From contig JBGPPD010000037.1 in NCBI GenBank assembly GCA_041488375.1, forward strand, positions 1 to 17,505: a DNA stretch of 17,505 nt. The letters run 5' to 3'. This document shows, piece by piece, positions 7,161-14,737 of the stretch (positions are counted from its first letter, which is position 1; each line of letters begins with the position of its first letter). The notes beneath the pieces are model-generated. The model had not been told where the DNA came from. It did not search any database and saw only the letters and a list, made by a program, of their open reading frames with translations. The stretch comes from JAABQT01 sp041488375 (GTDB lineage: Bacteria; Pseudomonadota; Gammaproteobacteria; Burkholderiales; SG8-39). The translations under genes were made by a program, and so were the position numbers.

Positions 7161-8199
7161 GCCGCGCGCCGCTTGCGGCGTCGAACAAATGCGTCGCATC
7201 CGCATCCCACCCCAGCCGCACGGCGGCGCCTTCCGCGAGCCCTGCGCGTCCGGGGGCGCGCACCAGCAGCGATTCCTCGCCGACCTGCACCGTGAGCACG
7301 GTGTCCGCCCCGTGATACTCGGCGCTGGTCACGCTGCCCGGCACTCCGCCCCGGGCCACCAGCGCCACGTGCTCGGGGCGCACCCCCAGGATGCGCCCGG
7401 CGCCGCGGCCGGCGAGCACCGCCGCGCCTGGCGCGCCGCGGATCGCCGCCCCTCCCGGGGAGTCGGCGAGCGCGACCAGGTTCATCGCCGGCGTGCCGAT
7501 GAAGCGCGCGGCGAACAGGGTCGCGGGCCGCGCGTACAGCTCCTCGGGCGAGCCCTCCTGCTCGATGCGCCCCTCGCGCATGAGGATCACGCGGTCGGCC
7601 ATGCTCATCGCCTCGACCTGGTCGTGGGTGACGTAGACCACGGTCATGCCGAGGCGCTGCTGCAGCGCGCGGATCTCCACGCGCATGCCGTGGCGCAGCT
7701 GCGCGTCCAGATTGGAGAGCGGCTCGTCCATCAGGCAGATCTTGTTCTCGGCGACGATGGCGCGCGCCAGCGCCACGCGCTGGCGCTGGCCGCCCGAGAG
7801 CTGCGAGGGCTTGCGCGCGAGCTGCTCGGTGAGGCCGACGAGCCCCGCGACGCGCGCCAGGCGCTCGGCGCGCTCGGGGGGCGGCGTGCGGCGCACCTTG
7901 AGCCCGAACACGATGTTCTCCGCGACCGAAAGGTGCGGGAACAGCGCGTAGGACTGGAACACCATGGAGATGCGGCGCTTGTCCGGCTCGAGGCGCGTGA
8001 CGTCGCGCCCGCCGATCAGGATCTTCCCCCGGGTCACGTCTTCCAGGCCGGCGATGAGGCGCAGCACGGTGGACTTGCCGCAGCCCGAAGGTCCGAGCAG
8101 CACCAGGAACTTGGCGGCGGCGGCGCGCAGGCTGATGGCGTCCACGGCGCGGACCGCCCCGTAGTGCTTGGACACCTCCTCCAGGACGATCTCGGACAT
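7126..8199 (-). CDS. ugpC: ABC importer ATPase, UgpC/MalK type
   Basis: 357 residues from ATG 8197-8199. Walker A GPSGCGKST is at 36-44, the Q-loop FQSYALFPHL at 81-90, the signature LSGGQRQRV at 134-142, Walker B CLMDEP at 155-160 and the switch His192. A C-terminal TOBE/MalK-type regulatory domain (about 235-357, including GVRPEHV) separates it from exporter ATPases. It powers the UgpA/UgpE-like permease. An in-frame TTG at 8229 would add ten residues, but MSEIVLEEVSKHYG is the normal family start. It lies 33 bp after the ABC-2 permease gene with no visible terminator. Its last codons contain a perfect FNR-type palindrome at 7147-7160, where MDQ is encoded. Confidence 0.93.
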   Translation of the reverse strand: MSEIVLEEVSKHYGAVRAVDAISLRAAAAKFLVLLGPSGCGKSTVLRLIAGLEDVTRGKILIGGRDVTRLEPDKRRISMVFQSYALFPHLSVAENIVFGLKVRRTPPPERAERLARVAGLVGLTEQLARKPSQLSGGQRQRVALARAIVAENKICLMDEPLSNLDAQLRHGMRVEIRALQQRLGMTVVYVTHDQVEAMSMADRVILMREGRIEQEGSPEELYARPATLFAARFIGTPAMNLVALADSPGGAAIRGAPGAAVLAGRGAGRILGVRPEHVALVARGGVPGSVTSAEYHGADTVLTVQVGEESLLVRAPGRAGLAEGAAVRLGWDADATHLFDAASGARLDMDQRVTQPV

Positions 8200-8232
8200 C
8201 GTGCCCGGATTATGCAGCACCGCGCGCAACGA

Positions 8233-9075
8233 TCAGCGTGCGATGTTCGGATAGAGCCGGGCGCTGATCAGCACCAGCACGAAGAGCGCACTCGCCAGCA
8301 CCGCAAAATCGACGCCTAGCCCGACGCCGGGGGGAAGGGCTCCCGCCAGAAGGAGCTCGCGCAGGCCGTCGACCTGATAGGTGAGCGGATTCAGGTGCGA
8401 GATCACCTGAAGCCAGCCGGGCATCATCGACGTGGGATAGATGGCGTTGCTCGCGAAGAAGAGCGGCATCGTCAGCACCTGCCCGATTCCCATGAAGCGC
8501 TCCCGCGTCTTGACGAGGCAGGCGATGATTAGGGAAAAGGTCGAGAACACCGCTGCGCCGAGCAGAATGAGTGCCGCCGCGCCGGCGAGCCCCAGCGGGT
8601 CCCAGCGCACGCGCACGTCGAGCAGCAGCGCGAGCGCGACGACCACGACGGCCTGGATGAGCGCGCGCACGCCGCCGCCCAGGGCCTTGCCGAGCACGAG
8701 CGCCGCGCGCGGCGTCGGGCTCGCCAGGAACTTGTGCACGATGCCCAGGTCGCGCTCCCAGATGATCGAGATGCCGTTGAAGATCGCGATGAAGAGCACG
8801 CTCTGCGCCAGGATGCCGGGAACGAGGAAGTCGAGGTAGGGCAGATCCCCGGTGTCGACGACGTGCCCGCGGCTGATCACCTGACCGAAGACGAGCAGCC
8901 ACAGCGCCGGTTGCAGCGCGCGCGTCAGCAGCTCCGTCGGATCGTGGCGGAGCCTGCGCACTTCCATGTCCGCGATGGCGAGCGTTTTGCGCGCGAACGC
9001 CGCCGCCGACGCCACCATGGAGCGGGCGTCAGCCGAGCCGGTCGGCGGTGGTGCGGATGGTGGCGGTGTCTGCAT
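8233..9075 (-). CDS. ABC-2 type export permease, DrrB-like
   Basis: About 280 residues with six hydrophobic segments, from LLTRALQPALWLLVFGQ to the C-terminal helix DFAVLASALFVLVLISA. The conserved ABC-2 features are present: NGISIIWERDLGIVHKFLASP in the first cytoplasmic loop, and LTMPLFFASNAIYPTSMMPGWLQ followed by HLNPLTYQVDGLRELLL. The family exports drugs, lipids or polysaccharides together with a separate ATPase. The start used is ATG 9075, overlapping the ATPase gene by 47 bp; ATG 9018 (MVASAAAF), just beyond the ATPase stop, is an alternative that loses only a Pro/Ser-rich leader. It pairs with the DrrA-like ATPase directly upstream. The substrate cannot be read from the sequence. Confidence 0.9.
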   Translation of the reverse strand: MQTPPPSAPPPTGSADARSMVASAAAFARKTLAIADMEVRRLRHDPTELLTRALQPALWLLVFGQVISRGHVVDTGDLPYLDFLVPGILAQSVLFIAIFNGISIIWERDLGIVHKFLASPTPRAALVLGKALGGGVRALIQAVVVVALALLLDVRVRWDPLGLAGAAALILLGAAVFSTFSLIIACLVKTRERFMGIGQVLTMPLFFASNAIYPTSMMPGWLQVISHLNPLTYQVDGLRELLLAGALPPGVGLGVDFAVLASALFVLVLISARLYPNIAR

Positions 9076-9823
9076 AGCGTCCGTCGCCTTCCGGCGACCC
9101 TCCGGCGAAATGGGCGAACACGTCGTCCAGGCTCGCGTCCGGGCCCAGCCGCGCCTTGAGCCCTTGCGGCGTGTCGACGGCCACGACCGCTCCCTTGTGC
9201 ATGACCGCGATCCGGTCGCAGAGCGCCTCGGCTTCATCCATGTAGTGCGTGGTCAGCGCCACCGTCGTGCCGTACTCGGCGTTGAGCTTCACGATGTGCT
9301 GCCAGACGGCGTGCCGCGCGATGGGGTCGAGCCCCACGGTGGGCTCGTCGAGAAACAGCGCCCTGGGGCGGTGCAGCGTCGACTGCGCGATCTCCAGCCG
9401 CCGGATCATGCCGCCGGAGTAGGAGCGCACCAGCCGGCCGGCGGCATCGGTCAGCTCCATGAACGCGAGCGCATCCGCGATGCGCCGGCGGCGCTCGGCG
9501 CGCGGGATGTCGAACAGGCGCGCGAAAACGAGAAGATTCTCGTACCCCGTGAGTTCGCCGTCGGCGGAAAGGGCCTGCGGCACGTAGCCGATCACGCGCC
9601 GCACTTGCGCCGCTTGCGTCCGGATGTCGTAGCCGGCGACCAGCGCCGTGCCGCTGGTCGGCGGCAGCAAGGTGGTAAGCATCTTGACCGTAGTGGTCTT
9701 GCCCGCCCCGTTGCGCCCCACGAGTCCGAAGATCTCCCCGCTCTCGATGTCCAGATCGAGCCGATCGACCACCCGGGTCGAACCAAACTCCCGCGTCAGA
9801 GCGCGCATCGAGATGCTGCTCAT
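9029..9823 (-). CDS. ABC exporter ATPase, DrrA/CcmA type
   Basis: 264 residues from ATG 9821-9823, 13 bp after the preceding ATPase stop. Walker A GRNGAGKTT is at 36-44, the signature SYSGGMIRRLEIA at 134-146, Walker B FLDEPT at 157-162, and the switch His193 in TTHYMDEAEALCDRI. The C-terminal extension ending with SLDDVFAHFAG is the pattern of daunorubicin-type (DrrA) ATPases. It drives the DrrB-like permease encoded next, with overlapping coding sequence. The open frame extends upstream, but those residues are antisense-like and lie within the previous gene, so MSSISMRALTREFG is taken as the start. It functions at the cytoplasmic face of the inner membrane. Confidence 0.91.
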   Translation of the reverse strand: MSSISMRALTREFGSTRVVDRLDLDIESGEIFGLVGRNGAGKTTTVKMLTTLLPPTSGTALVAGYDIRTQAAQVRRVIGYVPQALSADGELTGYENLLVFARLFDIPRAERRRRIADALAFMELTDAAGRLVRSYSGGMIRRLEIAQSTLHRPRALFLDEPTVGLDPIARHAVWQHIVKLNAEYGTTVALTTHYMDEAEALCDRIAVMHKGAVVAVDTPQGLKARLGPDASLDDVFAHFAGGSPEGDGRYADTATIRTTADRLG

Positions 9824-9836
9824 CGGCGCCGCCGCG

Positions 9837-10553
9837 TCATGGCGCGGCCCGCACCGGCACAGGCCGGCGCTCGCCGACCAGGCAGCCGTCCACCAGCTCG
9901 ACGATCCGGTCGCACTGCGCGGCGAGCGCATGGTTGTGCGTCACGATCAGCACGGTGGTGCCTTGCGTGCGGTTGATCTCGCGCATCAGATCGAATACGC
10001 CCTGCGCCGATTTCGTGTCGAGGTTCCCGGTCGGCTCGTCGGCGAGCAGCAGCGCCGGGTTCATCGCCAGCGCGCGCGCCACGGCGACGCGCTGCTGCTG
10101 GCCGCCCGACATGTTGATCGCAAGATTGTCCCGCCAGGGGGTGAGCTGCATGCCCTCGAGCAGCGCCTCGGCCCTGCGTCGCATCTCGCGGTCGGGACGG
10201 CCGCGGTCCACCAGCATCGGCATGAGGACATTCTCCGCCGCGGTGAACGCCGGCAGCAGGTGATGGTACTGGAACACGAAGCCGATGCTGTGGCCGCGCA
10301 GGCGCGTCAGCGCCGCGTCGTCCAGCCCGCTCGTGTCGCGCCCCTCGATCAGGATGCGGCCGCCGTTCGGGCGGTCGAGCAGCCCGATGACGTTGAGCAG
10401 CGTGCTCTTGCCCGAGCCCGAGGGCCCCATCAGCGCGCAGAACTCGCCCCTTGGCAGATCCAGGTCGACGCCGTGCAGCACTTCGACCTCGGACGGCAGG
10501 CCCACGTTGTAGACCTTGCACACGCCTTCGAGGCGCAGGACGGACTCAGCCAC
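9837..10553 (-). CDS. ABC ATPase of the MacB/LolD type
   Basis: 238 residues. Walker A GPSGSGKST is at 43-51, Q95 in the Q-loop FVFQYHHLLP, signature MSGGQQQRVAVARAL at 148-162, Walker B LLLADEP at 168-174 followed by TGNLD, and switch His206 in VTHN. This is the LolD/MacB/FtsE subgroup that works with FtsX-fold permeases as mechanotransmitters rather than classical pumps. The start is GTG 10553 and overlaps the permease stop by 8 bp (GTGGCTGA). It is the ATPase of the upstream MacB/LolC-like permease; here ATPase and permease are separate, unlike fused MacB of E. coli. Confidence 0.93.
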   Translation of the reverse strand: MAESVLRLEGVCKVYNVGLPSEVEVLHGVDLDLPRGEFCALMGPSGSGKSTLLNVIGLLDRPNGGRILIEGRDTSGLDDAALTRLRGHSIGFVFQYHHLLPAFTAAENVLMPMLVDRGRPDREMRRRAEALLEGMQLTPWRDNLAINMSGGQQQRVAVARALAMNPALLLADEPTGNLDTKSAQGVFDLMREINRTQGTTVLIVTHNHALAAQCDRIVELVDGCLVGERRPVPVRAAP

Positions 10554-11766
10554 GGATCGCCACCACGGGATCGAGCCGCGCGCCGCGCATCGCCGGCGCC
10601 ACCGCCGCCACGAGGCCGGTCAGCGTCGCGAGCACCGCCGACGCGACGAACAACCGCCAATCGAACTCGATCAGCAGATAGGGCGTGCCGTCGGGGAAGC
10701 GCGCGTAGACGCGCCAGAGCAAAATCGCGGCGGCGCCGAGCAGCGATCCGGACACCGATCCCGCGAGCCCCAGCACCGCGCCCTCGAGCAGGAACACGCG
10801 CAGGATCTGGCCGCGCGCGGCGCCCATGGCGCGCAGGATGCCGATCTCCTTGGACTTCTGCACCACAGAGACGATCAGGACGGCCGCGATGCCGAAGGCG
10901 ATGGCGAGCGCGACGAAGAACCGGATCGTGGTGTTGGCGATGATCTGCGCGCTGATCGCGGCGAAGAACTGGGAGTTGGTCACGATCCAGCTGTCGGCCT
11001 CGACGCCCTCGGCGGCAGCAATCGCCTGCGCGATGTTCTCGGCCTCGTAGACGTCGCCGACGGCAATGTCGACGCTCGACACGCCGCCAATCAGGCCGAG
11101 GAGCGCCTGCGCGGTGTGCAGCGCGACGTAGGTGTTGCGCAGGTTCGCGCCCTTGCTGCCGAGATCGACGATCCCGGCGATGGTGAGCGTCGCGCTCTGG
11201 CCCGTGCTCGGGGCGATGTTCAGCTTGTCGCCCACCGCGACGCCGAGATCGGTCGCCAGTTCCTTGCCGATGACGATGTCGCTCGCGGTCAGGCGCACGC
11301 TGCCCGCCACGATCTTGTCGGGCAGCGGAATGATCCTGAAATAGAGCTCCGGATCGATCCCCATCACGGTGACGGCGCGCGTGGCCTCGCCGCGCACCGC
11401 CAGCACCGGCCCCGAGGCCATCGGCGACACGGCGGTCACCGCGGGAATCGCGGCCACTTCCTTCATGATCTTCTGCCACTGGTCGATCGAGCGCACGCGC
11501 TGGTAGGGCTTCTGCACGATCGCCGCCTCGGCGACATCCTGCCGCAGGGGACGCGCGATCTCCTGCGGCGGCAGGAGCACGATGTGCGCCTGCGCGCTCA
11601 GCACGCGCCGGATGAAGTTGGCCTGCATGCCGGTCAGGGCGGCCGACATGAAGATGATGACGCCGACCCCGATCGACACCCCGGCGACGATCGCCAGGGA
11701 CTGCAACCGGCCCTCGAGCAGGAAGCGGCTCGCCGCGACCCATTCGAAGGGCAGCCAGTCACGCAC
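10546..11766 (-). CDS. FtsX-fold ABC permease, MacB/LolC type
   Basis: 406 residues with the 1+3 membrane topology of the family: TM1 about 22-45 (SLAIVAGVSIGVGVIIFMSA), a large periplasmic MacB-PCD-like domain about 46-275, then three C-terminal helices beginning IRFFVALAIAFGIAAVLIVS. The loop QKSKEIGILRAMGA and the C-terminal DPVVAIRG are typical FtsX-domain signatures. Such permeases either extract lipoproteins (LolCE) or act with MacA and an outer-membrane channel in tripartite efflux. The adjacent adaptor gene favours a MacAB-like role. The start is GTG 11766, overlapping the adaptor stop by 8 bp (GTGCGTGA). No outer-membrane channel gene is in the window. Confidence 0.91.
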   Translation of the reverse strand: MRDWLPFEWVAASRFLLEGRLQSLAIVAGVSIGVGVIIFMSAALTGMQANFIRRVLSAQAHIVLLPPQEIARPLRQDVAEAAIVQKPYQRVRSIDQWQKIMKEVAAIPAVTAVSPMASGPVLAVRGEATRAVTVMGIDPELYFRIIPLPDKIVAGSVRLTASDIVIGKELATDLGVAVGDKLNIAPSTGQSATLTIAGIVDLGSKGANLRNTYVALHTAQALLGLIGGVSSVDIAVGDVYEAENIAQAIAAAEGVEADSWIVTNSQFFAAISAQIIANTTIRFFVALAIAFGIAAVLIVSVVQKSKEIGILRAMGAARGQILRVFLLEGAVLGLAGSVSGSLLGAAAILLWRVYARFPDGTPYLLIEFDWRLFVASAVLATLTGLVAAVAPAMRGARLDPVVAIRG

Positions 11767-12997
11767 GGGGCAGGGGGCGCAGGCGGCTGCCCGCCTTGAT
11801 GTTCGCCACCGAGGCGGGAACGACCAGGTCGCCTTCGGCCAGGCCGTCGAGCACTTCGACCGAGCCCTCGCCGCGCAGGCCCAGCTTCACCGGCTGGCGC
11901 TGCGCCGCGCCGCGGCGCACCACGAGCACCCAGGGCGCGGGGCCGGTCGCGTCGCGCACGGCGTCCGCGCGCACCGCCAGCGCGGCGGCGCGGCGCTCGA
12001 CCTCGATGTCGGCCGATACCGTCATGTCCTGCCGCAGGTACTCCGGCGGCTGCGGCACGCGCAGCCGCACCTCCACGGTGCCGCGCTGCGCGTCCACGCC
12101 GGGATTGATGTAGGTCAGCTCGGCGGGAAACCGCTGCTGCGCGTACGCGTCGGCGGAGACGAGCGCCTTCTGTCCCAGCTTGAGACGGCCGAAGTTGCGC
12201 TCGTCAATCTGCAGGACGATCTGCGTTTCGCCCGCGGGCGAGAGCACCATCAGCGCCTTGCCCGGCTGCACTACATCCCCGCGCTCGATGTCGCGCGCGA
12301 TCAGCACGCCGTCCCAGGGCGAAGCGATCGTCGTATAGGCGAGCTTGGCGCGCGCCGCGAGCAGCGCGGCGCGCGCCTGCTCGAGCGCCGCCACGGCGAG
12401 CGCCGTATCGCTGCCGGAGGGCTGGGCGGTCTCGAGCTGCTTGCGCGCCGCTTCGACCTGGGTCCTCGCGACGTCGACGTTGCGCCGCGCGTCGTCGAGC
12501 ACCGATTGGCCCACGAAGCCCGCCTCAAAGAGCCGCTTGTTGCGGTCGTACTGCGCCTGCGCGTTCGCCAGGTTCGCGCGCGCCTGGCGCAGCGCCTGGT
12601 CGGCCACCGGGAGCTGCAACTCGCGCAGCTGCCGCAGGCGCGCCTCGGCCTGCGCGACCGCGACCTCGGCCTGCTTCACGCCGGCGCGCGCCTCGCTTGC
12701 TTCGAGCAGGATCAGCGTCTGGCCGGCCTTCACGGCCTGGCCCCGCTCGACGGGGACCTCGGCGACGGTGCCGACGACCTGGCTGCCGATGTCCACGCGG
12801 TAGGGCGTTGCCACGCGCCCGCTCGCGACCACCGACTGCACCAGGTCGCGGCGCACGACCTTGGCCACCTCGACCCTCGGGCCCGCTACGGCGACGAACA
12901 GCGCGAAAGCGACCGCTGCGGCGGCGACCAGGCCGCCGAGGATGCGCCAGCGCCAGCCCCAAGCCTTGTGCAGCGCCGAACCGCTAGGCGAAGCCAC
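11759..12997 (-). CDS. Periplasmic adaptor (membrane fusion) protein, MacA/HlyD type
   Basis: 412 residues. A basic N-terminus (HKAWGWRWR) precedes one membrane anchor at about 17-40. The barrel-sandwich half with GRVATPYRVDIGSQVVGTV comes next, then a long Ala/Gln-rich alpha-hairpin (about 100-230), the second lipoyl half (AYTTIASPWDGVLIARDI) and a beta-barrel domain. AYTTI-SP-DG is the typical RND/MacA adaptor signature. It should link the inner-membrane MacB-like permease to an outer-membrane TolC-type channel encoded elsewhere. The start is GTG 12997 inside the end of groEL, an overlap of 14 bp with GAAGAGG just before it, so it is translationally coupled to the chaperonin gene. Confidence 0.91.
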   Translation of the reverse strand: MASPSGSALHKAWGWRWRILGGLVAAAAVAFALFVAVAGPRVEVAKVVRRDLVQSVVASGRVATPYRVDIGSQVVGTVAEVPVERGQAVKAGQTLILLEASEARAGVKQAEVAVAQAEARLRQLRELQLPVADQALRQARANLANAQAQYDRNKRLFEAGFVGQSVLDDARRNVDVARTQVEAARKQLETAQPSGSDTALAVAALEQARAALLAARAKLAYTTIASPWDGVLIARDIERGDVVQPGKALMVLSPAGETQIVLQIDERNFGRLKLGQKALVSADAYAQQRFPAELTYINPGVDAQRGTVEVRLRVPQPPEYLRQDMTVSADIEVERRAAALAVRADAVRDATGPAPWVLVVRRGAAQRQPVKLGLRGEGSVEVLDGLAEGDLVVPASVANIKAGSRLRPLPRA

Positions 12998-14609
12998 CGG
13001 CCTCTTCGCCGCCCATCGGCGCGGCCGGCTTCTGCGGCATCTGCGCGATCATGCAGTCGGTGGTGAGGATCAACCCGGCAATCGACGCGGCGTTCTGCAG
13101 CGCGGCGCGCGTCACCTTGCAGGGGTCGAGCACCCCCATCTTCACCAGGTCGCCGTACTCTCCGGTGGCGGCGTTGTAGCCGTAGTTGCCCTCACCGTCG
13201 ACCACGCGCTGCAGCACCACCGGCGGCTCCTCGCCCGCGTTGCGCACGATCTGCCGCAGCGGCTCCTCCAGCGCGCGCAGCACGATGCGGATGCCCGCGT
13301 CCTGGTCGGCGTTGGCGCCGTGCAGCTTGCCGACGCGCGCGCGCGTGCGCAGCAGCGCCACGCCGCCGCCCGGCAGCACGCCTTCCTCCACCGCCGCGCG
13401 CGTGGCGTGCAGCGCGTCGTCGGTGCGGCTCTTCCTTTCCTTCATCTCGGTCTCGGTCGCCGCGCCGACGCGGATCAGCGCCACGCCGCCGGAGAGCTTG
13501 GCGGCGCGCTCCTGCAGCTTCTCCTTGTCGTAGTCGCTGGTCGCTTCCTCGACCTGCTGCTTGATCTGCGCGACGCGCGCGTCGATCGCCTTGGGATCGC
13601 CCGCGCCGCCGATGATGGTGGTGTCGTCCTTGTCGATGACCACGCGCCGGGCGCGCCCGAGCACGCTCGGCTCGGCCTTCTCCAGCGTGAGCCCCGCCTC
13701 CTCCGCGACCACCTGGCCGCCGGTGAGCACCGCGAGGTCCTCCAGCATCGCCTTCCTGCGGTCGCCGAATCCGGGCGCCTTCACGGCGCAGGAGCGGATC
13801 ACGCCGCGCAGCGTGTTCACCACCAGGGTGGCGAGCGCCTCGCCTTCGATCTCCTCGGCGATCACCAGCAGCGGCTTGCCCAGCTTGGCGACGTGCTCGA
13901 GCAGCGGCAGCAGCTCGCGGATGGTGGCGATCTTCTTGTCGTGCAGCAGGATCTGCACGTCCTCCAGCACCACGCTCTGCTTTTCCGGGTTGTTGATGAA
14001 ATACGGCGACAGGAAGCCGCGGTCGAACTGCGTGCCTTCGACGACTTCGAGCTCGTTGGCCAGCCCCTTGCCGTCTTCCACCGTGATCACGCCTTCGCGG
14101 CCGACCTTCTCCATCGCGTCGGCGATCATTTCGCCGATCGAAGCGTCGTTGTTGGCGGAGATCGAGCCGACCTGCGCGATTTCCTTGCGCGTGGCGCAGG
14201 GCTTGGCCATGCGCTTCAATTCCCCGACCACCGCCTCCACCGCCTGGTCGATGCCGCGCTTGAGGTCCATCGGGTTCATGCCGGCGACGACGTACTTCAT
14301 GCCCTCGGTGACGATGCCGGCGGCGAGCAGCGTCGCCGTGGTGGTGCCGTCGCCCGCGATCTCGGCGGTCTTGGCCGCGACCTCGCGCACCATCTGCGCG
14401 CCCATGTTCTCGAACCGGTCCTCGAGCTCGATCTCCTTGGCCACGATCACGCCCGAGTTGATCACGGTGGGCGCGCCCCAGGACCTCTCCAGCACCACGG
14501 TGCGCGCCTTGGGGCCGAGGGTCACGCGCACGGCGTCGGCGAGGATGTTCATGCCCTTGACCAGCTTGGCGTGGGCGGCTTCTCCGAACAGTATTTGCTT
14601 GGCGGGCAT
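12984..14609 (-). CDS. groEL: Divergent GroEL (Hsp60) paralog
   Basis: 541 residues that align without gaps to E. coli GroEL through at least residue 398. Conserved: GDGTTTAT with Asp87, Asp398 in DDALHATRAAVEEG, Asp in LDPCKVTR, and the apical residues that bind substrate and GroES (Tyr203, Phe204, Leu234, Leu237, Leu259, Val263, Val264; position 199 is Phe). Unusual: the loop that reads TKDG (50-53) in E. coli is INSG here, so the ATP-pocket Lys51 and Asp52 are replaced by Asn and Ser; Gly35 is Ala and Asn37 is Thr. The C-terminal GGM repeat tail is missing; the protein ends PMGGEEAGGFA. No groES lies next to it and it heads an operon of envelope transporters. GGAG at 14617-14620, seven bases before ATG, supports the start. 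It is therefore likely a secondary chaperonin, not the housekeeping copy. Confidence 0.95.
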   Translation of the reverse strand: MPAKQILFGEAAHAKLVKGMNILADAVRVTLGPKARTVVLERSWGAPTVINSGVIVAKEIELEDRFENMGAQMVREVAAKTAEIAGDGTTTATLLAAGIVTEGMKYVVAGMNPMDLKRGIDQAVEAVVGELKRMAKPCATRKEIAQVGSISANNDASIGEMIADAMEKVGREGVITVEDGKGLANELEVVEGTQFDRGFLSPYFINNPEKQSVVLEDVQILLHDKKIATIRELLPLLEHVAKLGKPLLVIAEEIEGEALATLVVNTLRGVIRSCAVKAPGFGDRRKAMLEDLAVLTGGQVVAEEAGLTLEKAEPSVLGRARRVVIDKDDTTIIGGAGDPKAIDARVAQIKQQVEEATSDYDKEKLQERAAKLSGGVALIRVGAATETEMKERKSRTDDALHATRAAVEEGVLPGGGVALLRTRARVGKLHGANADQDAGIRIVLRALEEPLRQIVRNAGEEPPVVLQRVVDGEGNYGYNAATGEYGDLVKMGVLDPCKVTRAALQNAASIAGLILTTDCMIAQMPQKPAAPMGGEEAGGFA

Positions 14610-14627
14610 CGCGCGTCTCCTAGACGG

Positions 14628-14675
14628 TTCTTGGAGGCTACGCGCCGGGGGCGGGACCCGTTTGATCTACGTCAA
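14628..14675 (-). promoter_or_regulatory. Putative class II FNR-type promoter for the groEL-led operon
   Basis: TTGATCTACGTCAA at 14662-14675 differs from the FNR/ANR consensus by one base in the right half (GTCAA for ATCAA). On the minus strand, 21 bases downstream, is a -10-like hexamer TAGCCT (14640 to 14635), giving a start site near 14628, about 40.5 bases from the box centre and 19 bases before the groEL ATG. No sigma-32 promoter or CIRCE inverted repeat (TTAGCACTC...GAGTGCTAA) is visible, so standard heat-shock control is not evident. Confidence 0.6.
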
Positions 14676-14689
14676 CAGACCCAGTGCGA

Positions 14690-14737
14690 TTGACCCAGGT
14701 CAACGACTCGATCCCCGCCGCCCGTATAAGGAGACCA
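14690..14737 (+). promoter_or_regulatory. Putative class II FNR/CRP-type promoter for the dedA-like/ATPase operon
   Basis: TTGACCCAGGTCAA at 14690-14703 is a perfect six-base inverted repeat (TTGACC, two bases, GGTCAA) of the CRP/FNR family type. Twenty-one bases further on is a good -10 hexamer TATAAG at 14725-14730, which predicts a start near 14737, about 40.5 bases from the box centre. This is class II activator geometry; the site takes the place of a -35 element. The second box at 14662-14675 would lie near -69 for this promoter, also a position from which such activators can work. Confidence 0.62.

Noticed and set aside
8199..8229. An upstream TTG start for ugpC adding ten residues
   Set aside because: The added residues do not resemble the family N-terminus and no ribosome binding site supports TTG better than the ATG at 8199.
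12861..14693. A 610-codon plus-strand open frame opposite groEL
   Set aside because: It is rich in His, Arg, Gln and Leu, matches no known family, and runs antisense to an unmistakable groEL. Such frames are expected at this G+C content.
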